Origin: Amia ocellicauda
Taxonomy: Eukaryota; Chordata; Actinopteri; Amiiformes; Amiidae
Reading direction: 5' to 3'
NCBI RefSeq assembly: GCF_036373705.1
Contig: NC_089869.1
Location: 14,209,676 to 14,273,675 of the forward strand
Length of the DNA stretch: 64,000 nucleotides
The notes below the pieces were generated by a model that did not search any database, was not told the origin of the DNA, and saw only the letters and a program-made list of their open reading frames with translations. Below are positions 32,101 to 64,000 of this stretch, in pieces. A program made the position numbers and the translations under genes. Each line of letters begins with the position of its first letter. Within the stretch, counting starts at the first letter, position 1.

Positions 32101-35100
32101 ATCGCCTCAGTGTGAAGTTACGGGATGTATAAAAGTTGAAGAGAGCAGGGCAGACGAGCCCCCCCCAGCCCAGCAGTCCTCTCCTGAGACAGAGTGTCAG
32201 AGAGCAGTTTGTTCACAGTCATTCGGGAAGGTTAAATAGTGGTTCTTGTCGTTTCTGAACTGGATGTTACGAAGTTCTGTGTTCAAATCTCATCTGACCT
32301 CACTGCTCTGTAAAGATGGAGGTTTAGGGACCAATGCGAAGAGACCAGCAGGGTGATCACCTGACTTCCTGTTGTTGCGTCAGGACCTTATTCTGGACTG
32401 CTTTAGGAGTTGTCAGGTGGGGGGGATTCCATTTGTTTTTGTTTTTAATGCTTTCCAAATAACTGTTACACTTTTAAATATCATTCTTAATGTGCCTACC
32501 ATGCATATGATTCAGAGCATGTTTGTTGTCCCTATCACCCCCACATTTTAATAGAGAACTTGCCATCACTACCCATGTTTTTTATCAGGACACAAGTTGA
32601 CCTTTTATACTTTGATTTTTGTTCCCAGAGGTTTCTGTTTTATTATTTATGATCTTCTAAAGTGTATGTAAGGACCAACTGCCAATTAGAAACGAAACGT
32701 GTTAATCAAAGCTCTGTAATCCTCCTTGATGATCCCATGGTGTTTCTGAATTATGTATGCATTGTGTTGCACTGCTGCCAAAGAGTACAGTCAATAGTGC
32801 ATTAAATTTATTTTAATCTTTTCACCTTGCATTGTGTTTTTCATTGGATTGGTTTTCAGTACAACGTTCCACACGGTCTGTTCAGTATCATGAAGCCCAT
32901 TTCTCTCTGTGTTCAAGTTAGCGGTTCATAGAATTTACAGCACATATATTTTGTATTTTATTATTATTTTATGCTTTTATCAAATGGGTCTGTCTTTGAG
33001 ATTATAAAAAGTCTTGCTCTCATGATCTTAATTATTATTCCTATCTTCCAAAACACTAAATCCTCCTACAGTTCTAGATTTACAAAACAGTGTACAGTTT
33101 ATTATTCTGTTCCCAAATCACTCCTTACAGTTTTTGTGTTTTATGGGACAAGATTGTACACAAAGTATCTTCAGACAGGAAGTCAAGTCATACTTGCATC
33201 TGAACTGCTAACAAACTGAAAGGTGGAAAATGTGTGTATTAACCACCAGAGGGAGCAGTTACTTTTTAATTGTGTTTTTCCAGATGCTCATTAACACAGT
33301 AATGTCATTAGGCAGGTCTTACATGATGAGAATATCTGAAAACTTGAGCCTGCATTTTTACATATTGTTACAAAACGTTTGAAGGAAATGCTTATAGATT
33401 TATGTCAAATGAGATAAAGCTCAGGTATATCTTTAACCTCGAGTACCATCTTGCTCTACCATAGCATTTCCAGGCTTTGGTTTTTAAGAAGCTTTGATGA
33501 GCCGTCTCCTCACCTGGACACAGCTTTGTCTCTGGGGGGAAGTGACACAAGACAACTTTGAGGTATTTGGAATGAGATGTGCCTTTGAGTCATTCTAAGC
33601 TGCTTTAAAAAACACAAATGAGTGCAAAATGTTTTTTTTTTTTTTGTGTGTGGGTGCATCGTGAAAACCTGCTGTGGTTCCCTGGGTTACCCTTTGGAAA
33701 CCTGCAAATAAAACCACTGTGGCACCGGTAAATGTATATCACCGTAAATTGTGGGAAAAAAAAATTGCAAATACAAATTACTGCGTAACTTGGCTACAGT
33801 AAACAGAAGACCTGTATGCATTACTAGGCTGCTATAATGGTAAGGCTACCATGGTTAGTGGCCTGGGGTTATTGTTTGGAAATGTACTAAGTGGCTGTTT
33901 TAGCCCTGGCCTTATGGTGAAGTCATTCTGCTGGAAGAATGGGCATTTTCTCTTCACACAGGGCACAATGTGAACTTTATAACAAAGCATCCCTGTTTCT
34001 GCAGTGTGAATAGGTGTTTCTAGCCTCAATCCTGCTGCCTTCACTGCAGCCTATTGAAATGACCCCCTCTGGCTTTTAGGTGACTGTGTGCTCCTCCTTT
34101 TCTCAAAAGGGAAAGCTGAAGCTGGATGTGTTAAAAAATGCTTATTTTTGAAAGCTAAGGAGGTGCTATAATTTGAAAAGGCAGTTGTTTATTGTTGGAG
34201 AGCACATATTTATTTCACGGCACCACAAATTGCGGGTGAGGGCAGAGCTAGTGCAACGCTGTGTAATTACCCAGAGGTGGAGAGACCGCGGAGCCACAAC
34301 AGCAGCTCTTAAAGGCACAGCTTTCTCCGCCTGCCCTGAGTCACGCGGCCGGGACACAGCGGCCAGCCCTGCCGAACTGTACTTAATAGCACACTGAAGC
34401 ACCATTCTCAGCCCTGCGCCACTCTGCACTTCAATAACAAAGATCACAACGCTTTCTCACGTCTCCACAAAACAAACACAACTCAACAAGAACACCCGAT
34501 TCTCTGTATCCAGGAGTTTTCTATGGTTATGAATTTGTTCCTAGCTTTCCAGTTGTTTCCCTCTGCTCCAAAACAGCTCTAATGTGTCATTCTCCGTGCT
34601 ATTCACTGACACTGTAATCCTTAATGATTTTGTTCAAAGTCTCCCCTCCAAATTCCAGTGTTTTACTGGATATATTTTTGGGCTGTCCTTTGGTTGTCCA
34701 GTAAGATTTTTCTCTTTGATTAGATTCCTCTAACAGGGGCCTACTCTTCCTGTCTTGGTTTACCAGAGGGAGGGAATGCTCATGCAGGCACTTGGTCAAA
34801 AAAACTTGGCTCACAAACAACTAAATTGCATGTTGTGCATTGAAAAAAGAAAAAAGAAAAACTTAAATACATTTTTTTATGCCTACCCTAAAACTTAGAT
34901 TTTGTGACTCAAAGTCTTGAGTAACAGCCCAGAGAGTGTCAATGAACACTACATTTTCGATGTCATAATCACCACCAACCCCCATCTTCATATCAGTTTT
35001 GTTTTTTATTATTTTTTGGTTTTAACCAGAATAACTACCAACTACACAATATGTCTTTCACTTCACTCCTTTACTGCTCTGAACATAACCTACTCCTTCA

Positions 35101-35900
35101 CTCTAATTTGAAATGTTCCAAAAATGTTTTTCACTGTGCAGAGGGGATGAAAAGTTTATAAAAGTGGTTTATGTCAGTCGTTAGTCAGTCAGTCAGTTGG
35201 TTAAATGCTAGGTTGCTTTTATTGAGTGGCAAACTGATAAAATGTGGGGGACATGATGTAGCATTCCATATGCAGAGAAAAATGATACACAAATGAAAAT
35301 GCAAGAGAAGGTCAGGAAGAGGGAACCTCTGAGCCAGTTTTACTAGAGTTCAAGAAAGCTGTGTGTTTGTTGTCCATGTGCCCACATTGTTTAAGTAACA
35401 AATGGCCTCCTAATCTACGTAATTTCTTCCTGACATTAAGGGAATGTATGAAGTATCTCCTGGACAATTCACCAGTGGAGCCAGTGGTCAGTTATTGGTG
35501 AGACTGAGAAGAGACTGAAGAATGCAAAAGGACACGCAAGTCTTCGAGATCCAGGTACCACAAATCACAATCACAAAAAAGCCACAACTCTGTGACAACT
35601 CTGAGGACCTCAGTGAACTGAATCCAGCAGACAACTCTGTACGTGGGGATGACCGGGAAATGTTGGGAACAAAATAGACAGCACTCAGAATAAAATTTAA
35701 ATAGCGGAATCTCTTTCTTCTAGTAATATACATATATGATGAAGTGTAAAATAAATACATTTATATAATATATAGATAATACATGCACAAAACCTGTCCT
35801 TTTAACCTGTTTATACATAATGGGCATATTCTCCCTTTATTATACATTTGTTTTTTAAATAGGTGGGGACGGGAATTTAGAGAAATGTGCAAAGGTTACA

Positions 35901-35965
35901 GGAGATGGGGGAGGGAAGGAGAAAGTGATAGAAGGAGGGAGGGAGAAGGAGGGAGAGAAGAAGGA
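35901..35965 (+). repeat. Purine-rich (GGGA/GAAGGA) tract
   Basis: Almost pure purines over 65 bases with three T interruptions, including a 36-base all-purine run at 35930-35965. It is followed within 20-50 bases by pyrimidine-rich CTCACTCACTCTCTCCC. It could adopt triplex (H-DNA) structure. Confidence 0.8.
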
Positions 35966-36698
35966 TAGATGCAAAGAGGTTAGCACACTCCTTCACTCGC
36001 TCACTCACTCTCTCCCAGTCAAAGACACAAGTGGCTCTAAATAGCACTGATTGCCAGGTGAGTAGATTATACCTTCAAGCTCATATCTATTCCTGCTCAC
36101 ATTTCAACAGCTGCTGCTTCGCTTCTTAAATTATTTACATTTTTAGGGTCCTTAAAGATGTGTTTATGGAGTTCTTTACTTTAGTGTTGGATTATATTAT
36201 TGGATGTGTATTCCATTATATGTAAATTAGAATGTTGTGTGTACATTCTAGAAGGTTGTTCTGGTTTGGTTTTATGTTAATTTTGTGGATTATTTCTCTC
36301 TTATTTGTTTTCAGCTATACCGGAGATTGGTACTTACATGTCTGTTGGCAGTTTGACTTTGCTCTTCCATTTTTAGATTTTGGTTTAGAGTCATTTTGAG
36401 TCTGTTTAAGTATCTTGTGATTTACTGTTACGACATGTTTTAATTCTACTAAAACTGTTGTTTATTTTCGAAAGACTTGTCTTGTAATGACAGAAAAAAG
36501 ACAGATATATTTAATTTCCAGTTAGTAGTTTCAGTTGTTATATCATGTCCCATTTTTACCCTGCAGATATAAACAAGTTTTTCTCCTCCTGAATTTATCT
36601 TTGCTTTGAATTCAATTAATTTGTTCTCTAACATAGTATAGTCGATAGTATTTAAATTGTTTAACCTAAGTGCATTACGTATACATTTTATTCAAACT

Positions 36699-36746
36699 GT
36701 GTGTGTGCGTGCGTGCGTGTGTGTATGTATATATGTATATGTGTGG

Positions 36747-36783
<37 letters not shown>

Positions 36784-36798
36784 GTATGTATGTATGTA
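36699..36798 (+). repeat. Compound GT / GCGT / AT / GTAT microsatellite
   Basis: Consecutive GT, GCGT, GTAT, a 30-base AT run and TGTA units, about 1.5 kb upstream of the LOXL4 start codon. Confidence 0.9.
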
Positions 36799-38277
36799 CA
36801 GTTGTAGTTGAAAGTACAATACTCTTAATATTCAAGTTCATTAAGCTGACACATCCTCCCTGTTCAATTCATTAAATTGGAATCTTTACTGTTTTCTAAG
36901 TTGGATCATTGTTCAACAAACTATATATAATTGCCAGATCAGTATAGTATAATTAGCACTATATATTCATCTAAATTAATCACAGAACAGCAGTTTCCAA
37001 TGAAGGGTGTGAATTTGTTCAATTACAACTATTTTGTACATATGTGGGTAAGAATCTGAAAACTGTGTGACAGAACTTGAGTTCTGAGTGGCTGTTGAGA
37101 TTGAGATGTGAATAATGAGATAATTACAGGGAGCGACAGATCAATGGTTTGTATGGCTGGGACCAGGGCATCTATTCTTGGAGAGGCCAGCTCCGAGCTC
37201 CTGTAATTTGTGTATAATTCCGTTCTGGCTGTGCTGAGAAACAGAGCGGGCGGCATGCCAGCACAGTGCCACAGAGCAGTAACCGCTGGCAGAAACTCCC
37301 AGAGCTCCCTGCAGGGGAGGGGGAGAGAAACCGTCCTCGTACTGTAGGGGGTGCTGCAGTGGCTGTTTCGTGCCTTTGGCTGTTTAGTATTGTAAAGTAT
37401 AAATCTGTGAAGCAATCCAGATACACATACTCCTCAGACAGGGATGAAAGCATGGTGACAATGGCCCTGTTGGGTAACGGGGATGCAACAAAAGGATGTG
37501 ATGGGACAAAATAGGAGACTTGTTTTAGGAAACTTGTAATTTAGTTTTCATACAAGCCATTTATGAAGTGTTAATATATACATAAATAAGAACAACACTT
37601 AGCCCTGAACCTGCCATGACATCCCTAAGTTAAAGCCAAAATTTATTTGCTCATTTTATTTTTAATTGCTCTCTCTCCCTCTGTAAAAGTATGCTCGGTT
37701 TACATTTACCCTCTTCTCCATTGGGTGGCAGTACTGCTCTTTTAAGGAGCTGATGAGCTCCCAGGAATAACCTCCAGGAAAATAATTTGTCATAGTGCAT
37801 AAAGGAATCACACTTAATGGAGTTTGACCCCAAAAGCTTTTATCTACCTGGATAACCTTCTGCAGGATTTGGCAATAATCATTTAAAATGTATTAATTGT
37901 GAATTTCAATGTATGAATAGAAACAAAATGCATTTTTTTATTTTTGAAATCAGATATGGACTTTGGCCTTGAAGCTAGTGACCTCTCAAATGTATACAAT
38001 AGCATGGACCAACTCACAAAAATACATCAAATGTGTTTCCAGTTTTGCAACCTAGATAAATGTGACACTTACACTACGTGACACTGTGCTATTCTAGTCA
38101 AATGTTTCGCACTCTGATATTTACTTTATAGAGCTTTTTAGTTTTCTTTTTAATTTTAACTAAAAGAGAGATCATGCTCAGAGTAAGCTCCCACAGGTCT
38201 GAGTGTTGCCCGTTGCTCTACCGCAACCCTCGGTGACTGGTGCTGTGTTTGGCTCCAGCACACACAGGCCAGCCATC

Positions 38278-58640
<20,363 letters not shown>

Positions 58641-59610
58641 CCCATCATCACGGTAACGCTCTGCTAGTCCTCAGTGGCAGGGTCACGACTGGGTCATAAG
58701 AGCACTTACCTCAGTGCATTCAACATCAACGGGTCGCAGAATGGCATCTGTCCACTCCAGAAATGCCAGGAATAACACCTTTAACAGTGCAGTAAAGAAC
58801 ACTTCTGGAAAGGTCTTCTCTAATGTCCATTCTATTCTTCACACCGACGTGGACAGGTGTCAAACTGACAGCAGTTTTTGTAAACCTTAGTATTGCTTCC
58901 AAATTAATTCACACTTGGGTTCTATGGTCTTAAGATTTTCTAATTCAGTTTTTGTAATATACATAAAAGATCTCACACTGAAGAATGGACTTACCATAAA
59001 ATATGCTAATACCAGATCAATTTCTTACTCTGTAATCAGGAAGACAATGATAAACTTGTAAAATAAAAAATTACCGGCATCGATCCCCACTATTGGAAAC
59101 CTGGAAGGAACGGATCGGATCCCTGCAGTGCCAACCCCACTCCTGCTCGGCCGTCAGGGAGGGTAGCTTGGGGTGAAAGTTGCTGCTTTGTGCTCGGAGT
59201 CGAGTTCAGCCGGGATTTCGTGTCCTGATTCTCTGATCTGGATGTTGGTGCTTCATGTGTAAGAGTACTGTTTCTCCAAATTCACATCCCTTTTTGAAAA
59301 ACAAAGTTTGTTTTGTATAAAAACAATATAATATTTTTATGTTTAAAGTTTTTTTCAATGTTGCACATGTATCCTCATGTACAGTTTTAAGTATTTACAA
59401 AAACAATTACCAATAGAACTGCCGATTATTTCTGTTCAAACCGATAATCTTGTCTCTCGCTCTGTTGGAATTTTTGCTGGAACAGGTCAAATGCTTTCAG
59501 TAAATGATGCACTTTATTCATAAAATTTCAGTATTCAGGCAGTTCTGTTTGTAAGAGTTATGTCTAAAATTAAGTTCAGATTGGTAGAGAAATAAACTTT
59601 GATTTTTCAA
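58641..59610 (+). other. loxl4: LOXL4 3' UTR
   Basis: Sequence after the TAA stop. AATAAA hexamers at 59062-59067 and 59591-59596 give two candidate 3' ends, so the 3' UTR is about 0.45 or 0.97 kb. The choice between them needs transcript data. Confidence 0.5.
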
Positions 59611-62430
59611 AACTGGGCAAGTGAATATTATTCTTTTAGAAATATATAAATTATTTTTTCGTATTCAATATGCTACATGCAGGTTTTTTATTGTTCAGTT
59701 TGTGACCTATTAGGCACTGCGGACCAAGCTTGAAAGGTCAAATCTGTTAAACAAGGTCAGATCAGGGAGAAGTTACAGTCTCTCTAGATGTTCATTCCAA
59801 CTCTGTAAGTAAAGGTTTTGGTATGCAGTCAATCATAACTGTCAGTGTGCCAGCAGTATTATTTCTTAACCAACAGCAATGTGTACATTACAGCTGCGAA
59901 TTACCCTTGTTCTCTTTGCTATGGGTTGAGGTATCCCAACTGGAAACACTCAGGCAACCATCTCAACAGTGAGCAGTTAGGTTTTCTTTTATAGATCTGA
60001 AAAAGAAGCTAAACATCAGCACTTTTCAGTAGATTTAAAAGTTGTTGCGGAAATGCACCAAGGGCCTGTCAGACAAATGAGGCAGTGCAATCAGACCTCA
60101 TGCTTATGTGTTTTTGTTGGGCAGTGAAATGAAATCCCTGTTTAAACAATCATGCTAAAATATTAAATACATGTCTATTAAAATTGCACAGACATGCTGT
60201 AAAAAGCCCAATTTCACAGCAACATGGAAACCAAATAAAATCCCTTTTATCACGTTTAAACAGGCTGCACATCTGGCCATGGTGGTTATTCAGCAGGCAC
60301 AGGTTTTGTATGTGAGCCTGCAAACATCAACACAACAACTAATGTCCCACAAACATCGCATTGTATACCAATCTGGAGTTTAGATGTGGACAGTAGGGAT
60401 ACCACAAACTGGGATTTTCTGTTTCAAAAAGAACATATTTCACCTAAAATAAAAAATGTATTATCTTGGTAATTTATAAATCTTCCCGTTTTACTTTTTT
60501 CCCCTCCAGTTATATTTACATGTACTGTGCGTGAATGGTCATTAAAAAAGAAAACTTTGTTTAGCTGTCTCACATCAACTAAATGGAAAAGTTCATTTTT
60601 AATACCATAATGACACCTGTACTTAAAAATAATGATAGAAAGAACATGTAATGTGTAGCCAAGGGCTGTGGATTAAATTGGCCATTGACTGAGAATGGAA
60701 ATTACTATGGCTTGGTCTATCTTTCATGTCTTTCAGTGAAGTGAAAAATAGTTCAGACAGGGAAAGCTGTGATTGTGTAGCCTTCCCGCTACATTGAAGA
60801 CTGTAATCACATTCTTGCCAGACTTTCCCCGAAATAAAGAAAAAGAAAAATAAGCATATTATAACTTGATTAAATTGAAATCGAGTAGCTTGTCCAATCA
60901 ATAATGCTGCAAATTCTCAAAAGATCCATAACCTGCATTTGTATTGTAGCCCCATACAAAATCAGAACATGCTGTTATTTAATAAATTGTGTTAACAGAA
61001 GTCCATTTCCGTGTCACTTTCTATTACAGTGAAAATTAAAAATCTACTTAAATACACTTTGTGATTTTTGTTTTCATCTATGGTATCCTCCCTGAATTAA
61101 ATAAATTCAGTATTACTGAAACAAAATAAAATCTGTAGTACTAAAACAAAGCAGCACAAAAAAAGTTAGCCATCGATTCCTGGAGCTCTGCAAATTGTAC
61201 ACATCATTGAAATGAAAATATTAAAAAAGAAGACTGCCTGTGAAATATCAACCCTCTTTACAAAGTAAGCAAAAACAAAAATACCCGTCACATTCTACAA
61301 CTATTTGTATTTATACTGAATCTTGCAAAACTATTACTTCTGTAACATCACCAGTTATTTCTACTGATTCATGTAACCGGAAGTGTCTAAATCAGGTCTC
61401 TGAGACATCATCTGAAAGACCTATGAGACATACAACAGATCCTCTGCTCACTAACAATTTGATAAATATGCAAGCCCCTTTCCTTTCAAATGGCGATGAC
61501 CATTCACAAGCACCTTTTGTCCCACAAACGGTGTGTTCAGTTGTGGTTTCCCTGAGAAAACCTATTTCTATAAAAGGAAAAACATTAACTTAAAAAAACA
61601 AACAGGAAACTAAACTTAAAAGGGTCCAACTGACCCATTTAAAACTGGACTATGTTTTTCAAAGAAATTTCACAGCTTTTTATCAGACATCAGAATGCAA
61701 CTACAAACACATCAGTAAACAACAAGCCGCCCTGTTCTCTTTTTATCCCAGGAGGGCTGCATCCTGTTTGCAAACACTTTTCCTTTGCAGCCCAAAGCGT
61801 TCTCCACCCCTAGCTCTCTGGAGAGCGGTCCCACAATGCCCGCTATGTGAGGCTGGGAGTTGCCCGTGAATCACTGCTTTGTACCAGCTCCCAAACCAGG
61901 TAAAAACCCTGTCTGTACAGTACCCTGCAGCGACAGACCCCCAGCTGTCTCACTCTCCTTCCAGAGTGGACTGTCTCACTCAGCCATGTCAATAACCTGC
62001 TGTTCCCCATCCCAAGGACAACTGACACATTACAGGTGTCAGCACCGTGAAGTATTTGTACTCATAACACAAATCCAGAGTTTATGGGCGACAATCCCAT
62101 TACAAATGGCGACAATGTTTCATAGAAAGGAAGCATGGTACCCAGAAGATAAAAACAATACCTCAGAGCATCATGCCAACACTGACAGTTTCACTGACAT
62201 TTTCATTAATAGCATGGGAGAGCGCATCAATATAAAGCTGTTACACTGTGGTTTCATGAATGAATGGTACTGCTTAAGCTGTGTAGGCAAGAAACGCAAA
62301 GACAATACATTCTGACGTCTCCTGTAGTCTTATGCTAAATTGTTTGCTAAAGCTTAGTTTAAAGTGAGTGAAAGCTGTAACATTCCAGCGAAAAGCAAAC
62401 CAAAATCATTGTTAGAAAGACATAAAAATA
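59611..62430. other. Intergenic, AT-rich, no gene recognised
   Basis: Open frames at 61240-61593 and 61860-62315 (117 and 151 codons) have no recognisable family and no matching splice context. I treat them as chance frames. The region lies between the 3' ends of two convergent genes. Confidence 0.5.
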
Positions 62431-62436
62431 AGAGGT

Positions 62437-62442
62437 TTTATT
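62437..62442 (-). terminator. Candidate polyadenylation signal of the minus-strand gene
   Basis: TTTATT on the plus strand reads AATAAA on the minus strand, about 0.93 kb beyond the stop codon of the terminal exon at 63374-63481. Confidence 0.35.
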
Positions 62443-63373
62443 TCTGTGCACCAAGTTAAAATACAATAGACCAGTATAAAACACAACAACTTCCTTTTAA
62501 CATTAGCCAGCAAAGGCATAGTGGTAACAGAGGATGCACATGTATTTAATGTACGTGTTCTCAAGTAAGCTATACAAAAATAGTTTAAAGCAGTTTGTGT
62601 AGCAGAGGGGAAGGGTGTACGTTTTCTTAATTAACTATGTTACCACTTAATCCAAGAATGCCCCAAATTTGACTGATTTAATTGATCCACTTCACTTCAC
62701 TTACAGCTAAATAACTGTACAGCTACAACTAAAACAATGAAACTTTGGCTTGCATACCTTATGCAGGAAAAAATAAAATTCCAAATACAAACCTGAATTA
62801 AAAATACAAGTGTCAGTTTTGGTGGAGAATTAAAGAATCTGAATCCAGAAATGCCATAATGCCCTGAGTAGATAACAGCCCTGGTTTATCTAGGTCACTC
62901 TTTACAGCTCAGGGATTGTCTCTGATTTTTCTTACAGAGAGGAAATAGAAACAACTGATTTCAACATCTTGATAGTGGCTGTTTGGAAAGATTCCCAAAT
63001 ATTCCCAATCACTGTATAGAATGGGAATCTGCTGAAGGAAAGACTACCTTTTAAACACGTTCTAACACCCAATAACTGCCGAGCTTCTACAAAAGCTCTA
63101 AAGCTTCTACAAACTTTAAACTGCATGGCTCCTTTTGGGTCCCAGGGGCAAATAACCTCTAACTGAAAATGAACCCTCTCAACTCAGAACATCAACAATT
63201 TGGTGTCTTTTGCCCCTAGTTTCTCATGGCTCTAAAAAAGGTTACTGATTCTCACTTGGATTATTCACAGAAGGACGTCTCAAAAACAATTGTTTTTCTG
63301 AGATGGCTGCTGCCCACAGACCTTTCCAAACACAGGAAACCGAAATTCTGCAGATCTTGGTGCACCACACATG

Positions 63374-63481
63374 TCACTGATGGCTGTGAAATGTTCTTAT
63401 CCACTCCGAGGGGGTCATGATGGGCTGCTCATTTTCCCTCCCAAGCATCATCACGTTGTTTAGCTGCCAAGCGCTTTTGGT
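63374..63481 (-). CDS. Terminal coding exon of a minus-strand gene (R3HCC1L candidate)
   Basis: On the minus strand a strong pyrimidine tract and acceptor (TGTTTTTCTCCATTAG) end at 63482. It is followed by an open frame of 35 codons beginning TKSAWQLNNVMMLGRENEQP and ending in HSHQ and TGA (63376-63374). The residue mix (Trp, Met, Asn, charged) looks coding rather than random. I do not recognise the sequence itself. In human 10q24.2 the gene convergent with LOXL4 is R3HCC1L, which would predict its 3' end exactly here on this strand; the identity is inferred from synteny only. Upstream exons would lie beyond the window. Confidence 0.5.
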   Translation of the reverse strand, partial: TKSAWQLNNVMMLGRENEQPIMTPSEWIRTFHSHQ

Positions 63482-64000
63482 CTAATGGAGAAAAACACAT
63501 TTACAGATTATTTAAATGTTGAAGTTATTTTTAAGCAGGACTGAAATTAACCTTGAGCATGCTTTGCTATTTTATAATTTTTAACAAGGAAAAGATAATC
63601 AAGGGTGTTCTGCTCTGGATAGCAGCACCACAACTGCCACTTCATTCAAATGCAAATATAGCTTAAAGCATATCCTATAATTTCCCATAATGGGATGGGG
63701 AATGATGGGACTTTTTTTTTTTTAGTTTTTAAATGCGAATTTGTGTACGTGGTTCACTGTATACAAGGCTCAATCAATTGTTTCTTACATTTACAGCAAA
63801 CAAGGCTTCACATTTGTAAGCTTTTTCCTCATGGGGTGGACTTTTGGAAATGTAAGCTGTTAATCCCGTTGATTACAAGAAAGACGTGAGCAAGTGATTA
63901 CTCTGCCTAATGACCGAGGCCTTCATGAACCATTATGATGCATTGTAGCATGGAATATTCCATTCTGGAAACCAACTGCAGGGGGGGGAAACCCAAAAGC

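Larger units (their letters stand above)
29047..38258. other. 3' UTR of the TTC31-like gene, then intergenic/LOXL4 5' region
   Basis: No coding exon was recognised in these 9.2 kb. The first variant polyadenylation signal after the stop is ATTAAA near 30174 and the first canonical AATAAA is at 30564-30569, so the 3' UTR may be 1.1-1.5 kb long. Other contents: TATAAAAG at 32128-32135, a GC-rich block at about 34195-34430, a purine-rich tract at 35901-35965, a candidate splice donor CAGGTGAGT at 36055-36063, a GT/AT repeat at 36699-36798 and a second GC-rich block at about 37160-37370. LOXL4 probably has an untranslated first exon somewhere in here. Confidence 0.45.

Noticed and set aside
35150-35170. 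Second TATA-like box (TTTATAAAAG) upstream of LOXL4
   Set aside because: AT-rich DNA gives such matches by chance, and no initiator, CpG enrichment or exon follows it.
58641-58660. 3' UTR intron after the LOXL4 stop (CACGGTAACGC)
   Set aside because: The donor-like GTAACG is weak and no convincing acceptor partner was found before the polyadenylation signals.
61860-62315. 151-codon plus-strand open frame
   Set aside because: Low-complexity, Ser/Cys/His-rich composition, no family and no promoter. It probably overlaps the region between two convergent genes.

Overview
The window is nuclear DNA of a vertebrate, most likely a ray-finned fish. It carries intron-rich genes with GT-AG introns, AT-rich intergenic DNA, a Tc1-type transposon, hAT-like and tRNA-derived SINE repeats, and microsatellites. 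The SINE tail (TTAGCAGATGCCC..GGGC plus ATT-rich end) is a type I associate with non-teleost or early-branching ray-finned fishes. That last point is from memory and does not identify the species. No bacterial, plasmid or CRISPR features were seen.

Layout from left to right. At 3.6-6.2 kb, minus strand, is a complete V-ATPase subunit e gene (ATP6V0E2-like, 81 aa) with a probable intron in its 3' UTR. At 7.46-14.74 kb, plus strand, is a complete 16-exon PYROXD2 (578 aa), arranged head-to-head with the V-ATPase gene. At 15.8-29.05 kb, plus strand, is a complete 16-exon gene for a 511-aa protein with TPR repeats, an RRM and a C-terminal CCCH zinc finger (TTC31-like). Its 8.2-kb first intron holds a dead Tc1 element. 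At 38.28-58.64 kb, plus strand, is a complete 14-coding-exon LOXL4 (763 aa): four SRCR domains and a lysyl oxidase catalytic domain with intact copper and LTQ residues. At 63.37-63.48 kb, minus strand, is a probable terminal coding exon of a convergent gene, a candidate for R3HCC1L by position only. For the four complete genes I joined exons by hand, and every splice phase and reading frame closes without a frameshift.

PYROXD2 and LOXL4 are neighbours on the same strand in human 10q24.2, with R3HCC1L convergent on LOXL4, so this is conserved vertebrate microsynteny. The TTC31-like gene between them is the unexpected part, both for its position and for its TPR+RRM+CCCH architecture. The genes do not form a pathway: they cover vesicle acidification, a mitochondrial oxidoreductase, a probable RNA-associated scaffold and extracellular collagen/elastin cross-linking.

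The gene-poor stretches (1-3.6, 29.1-38.2 and 59.6-62.4 kb, and the large introns) hold repeats, possible promoter elements and GC-rich blocks that may be conserved non-coding DNA. I found nothing that looks like an entirely new biological system. The TPR-RRM-CCCH gene is the best candidate for follow-up.
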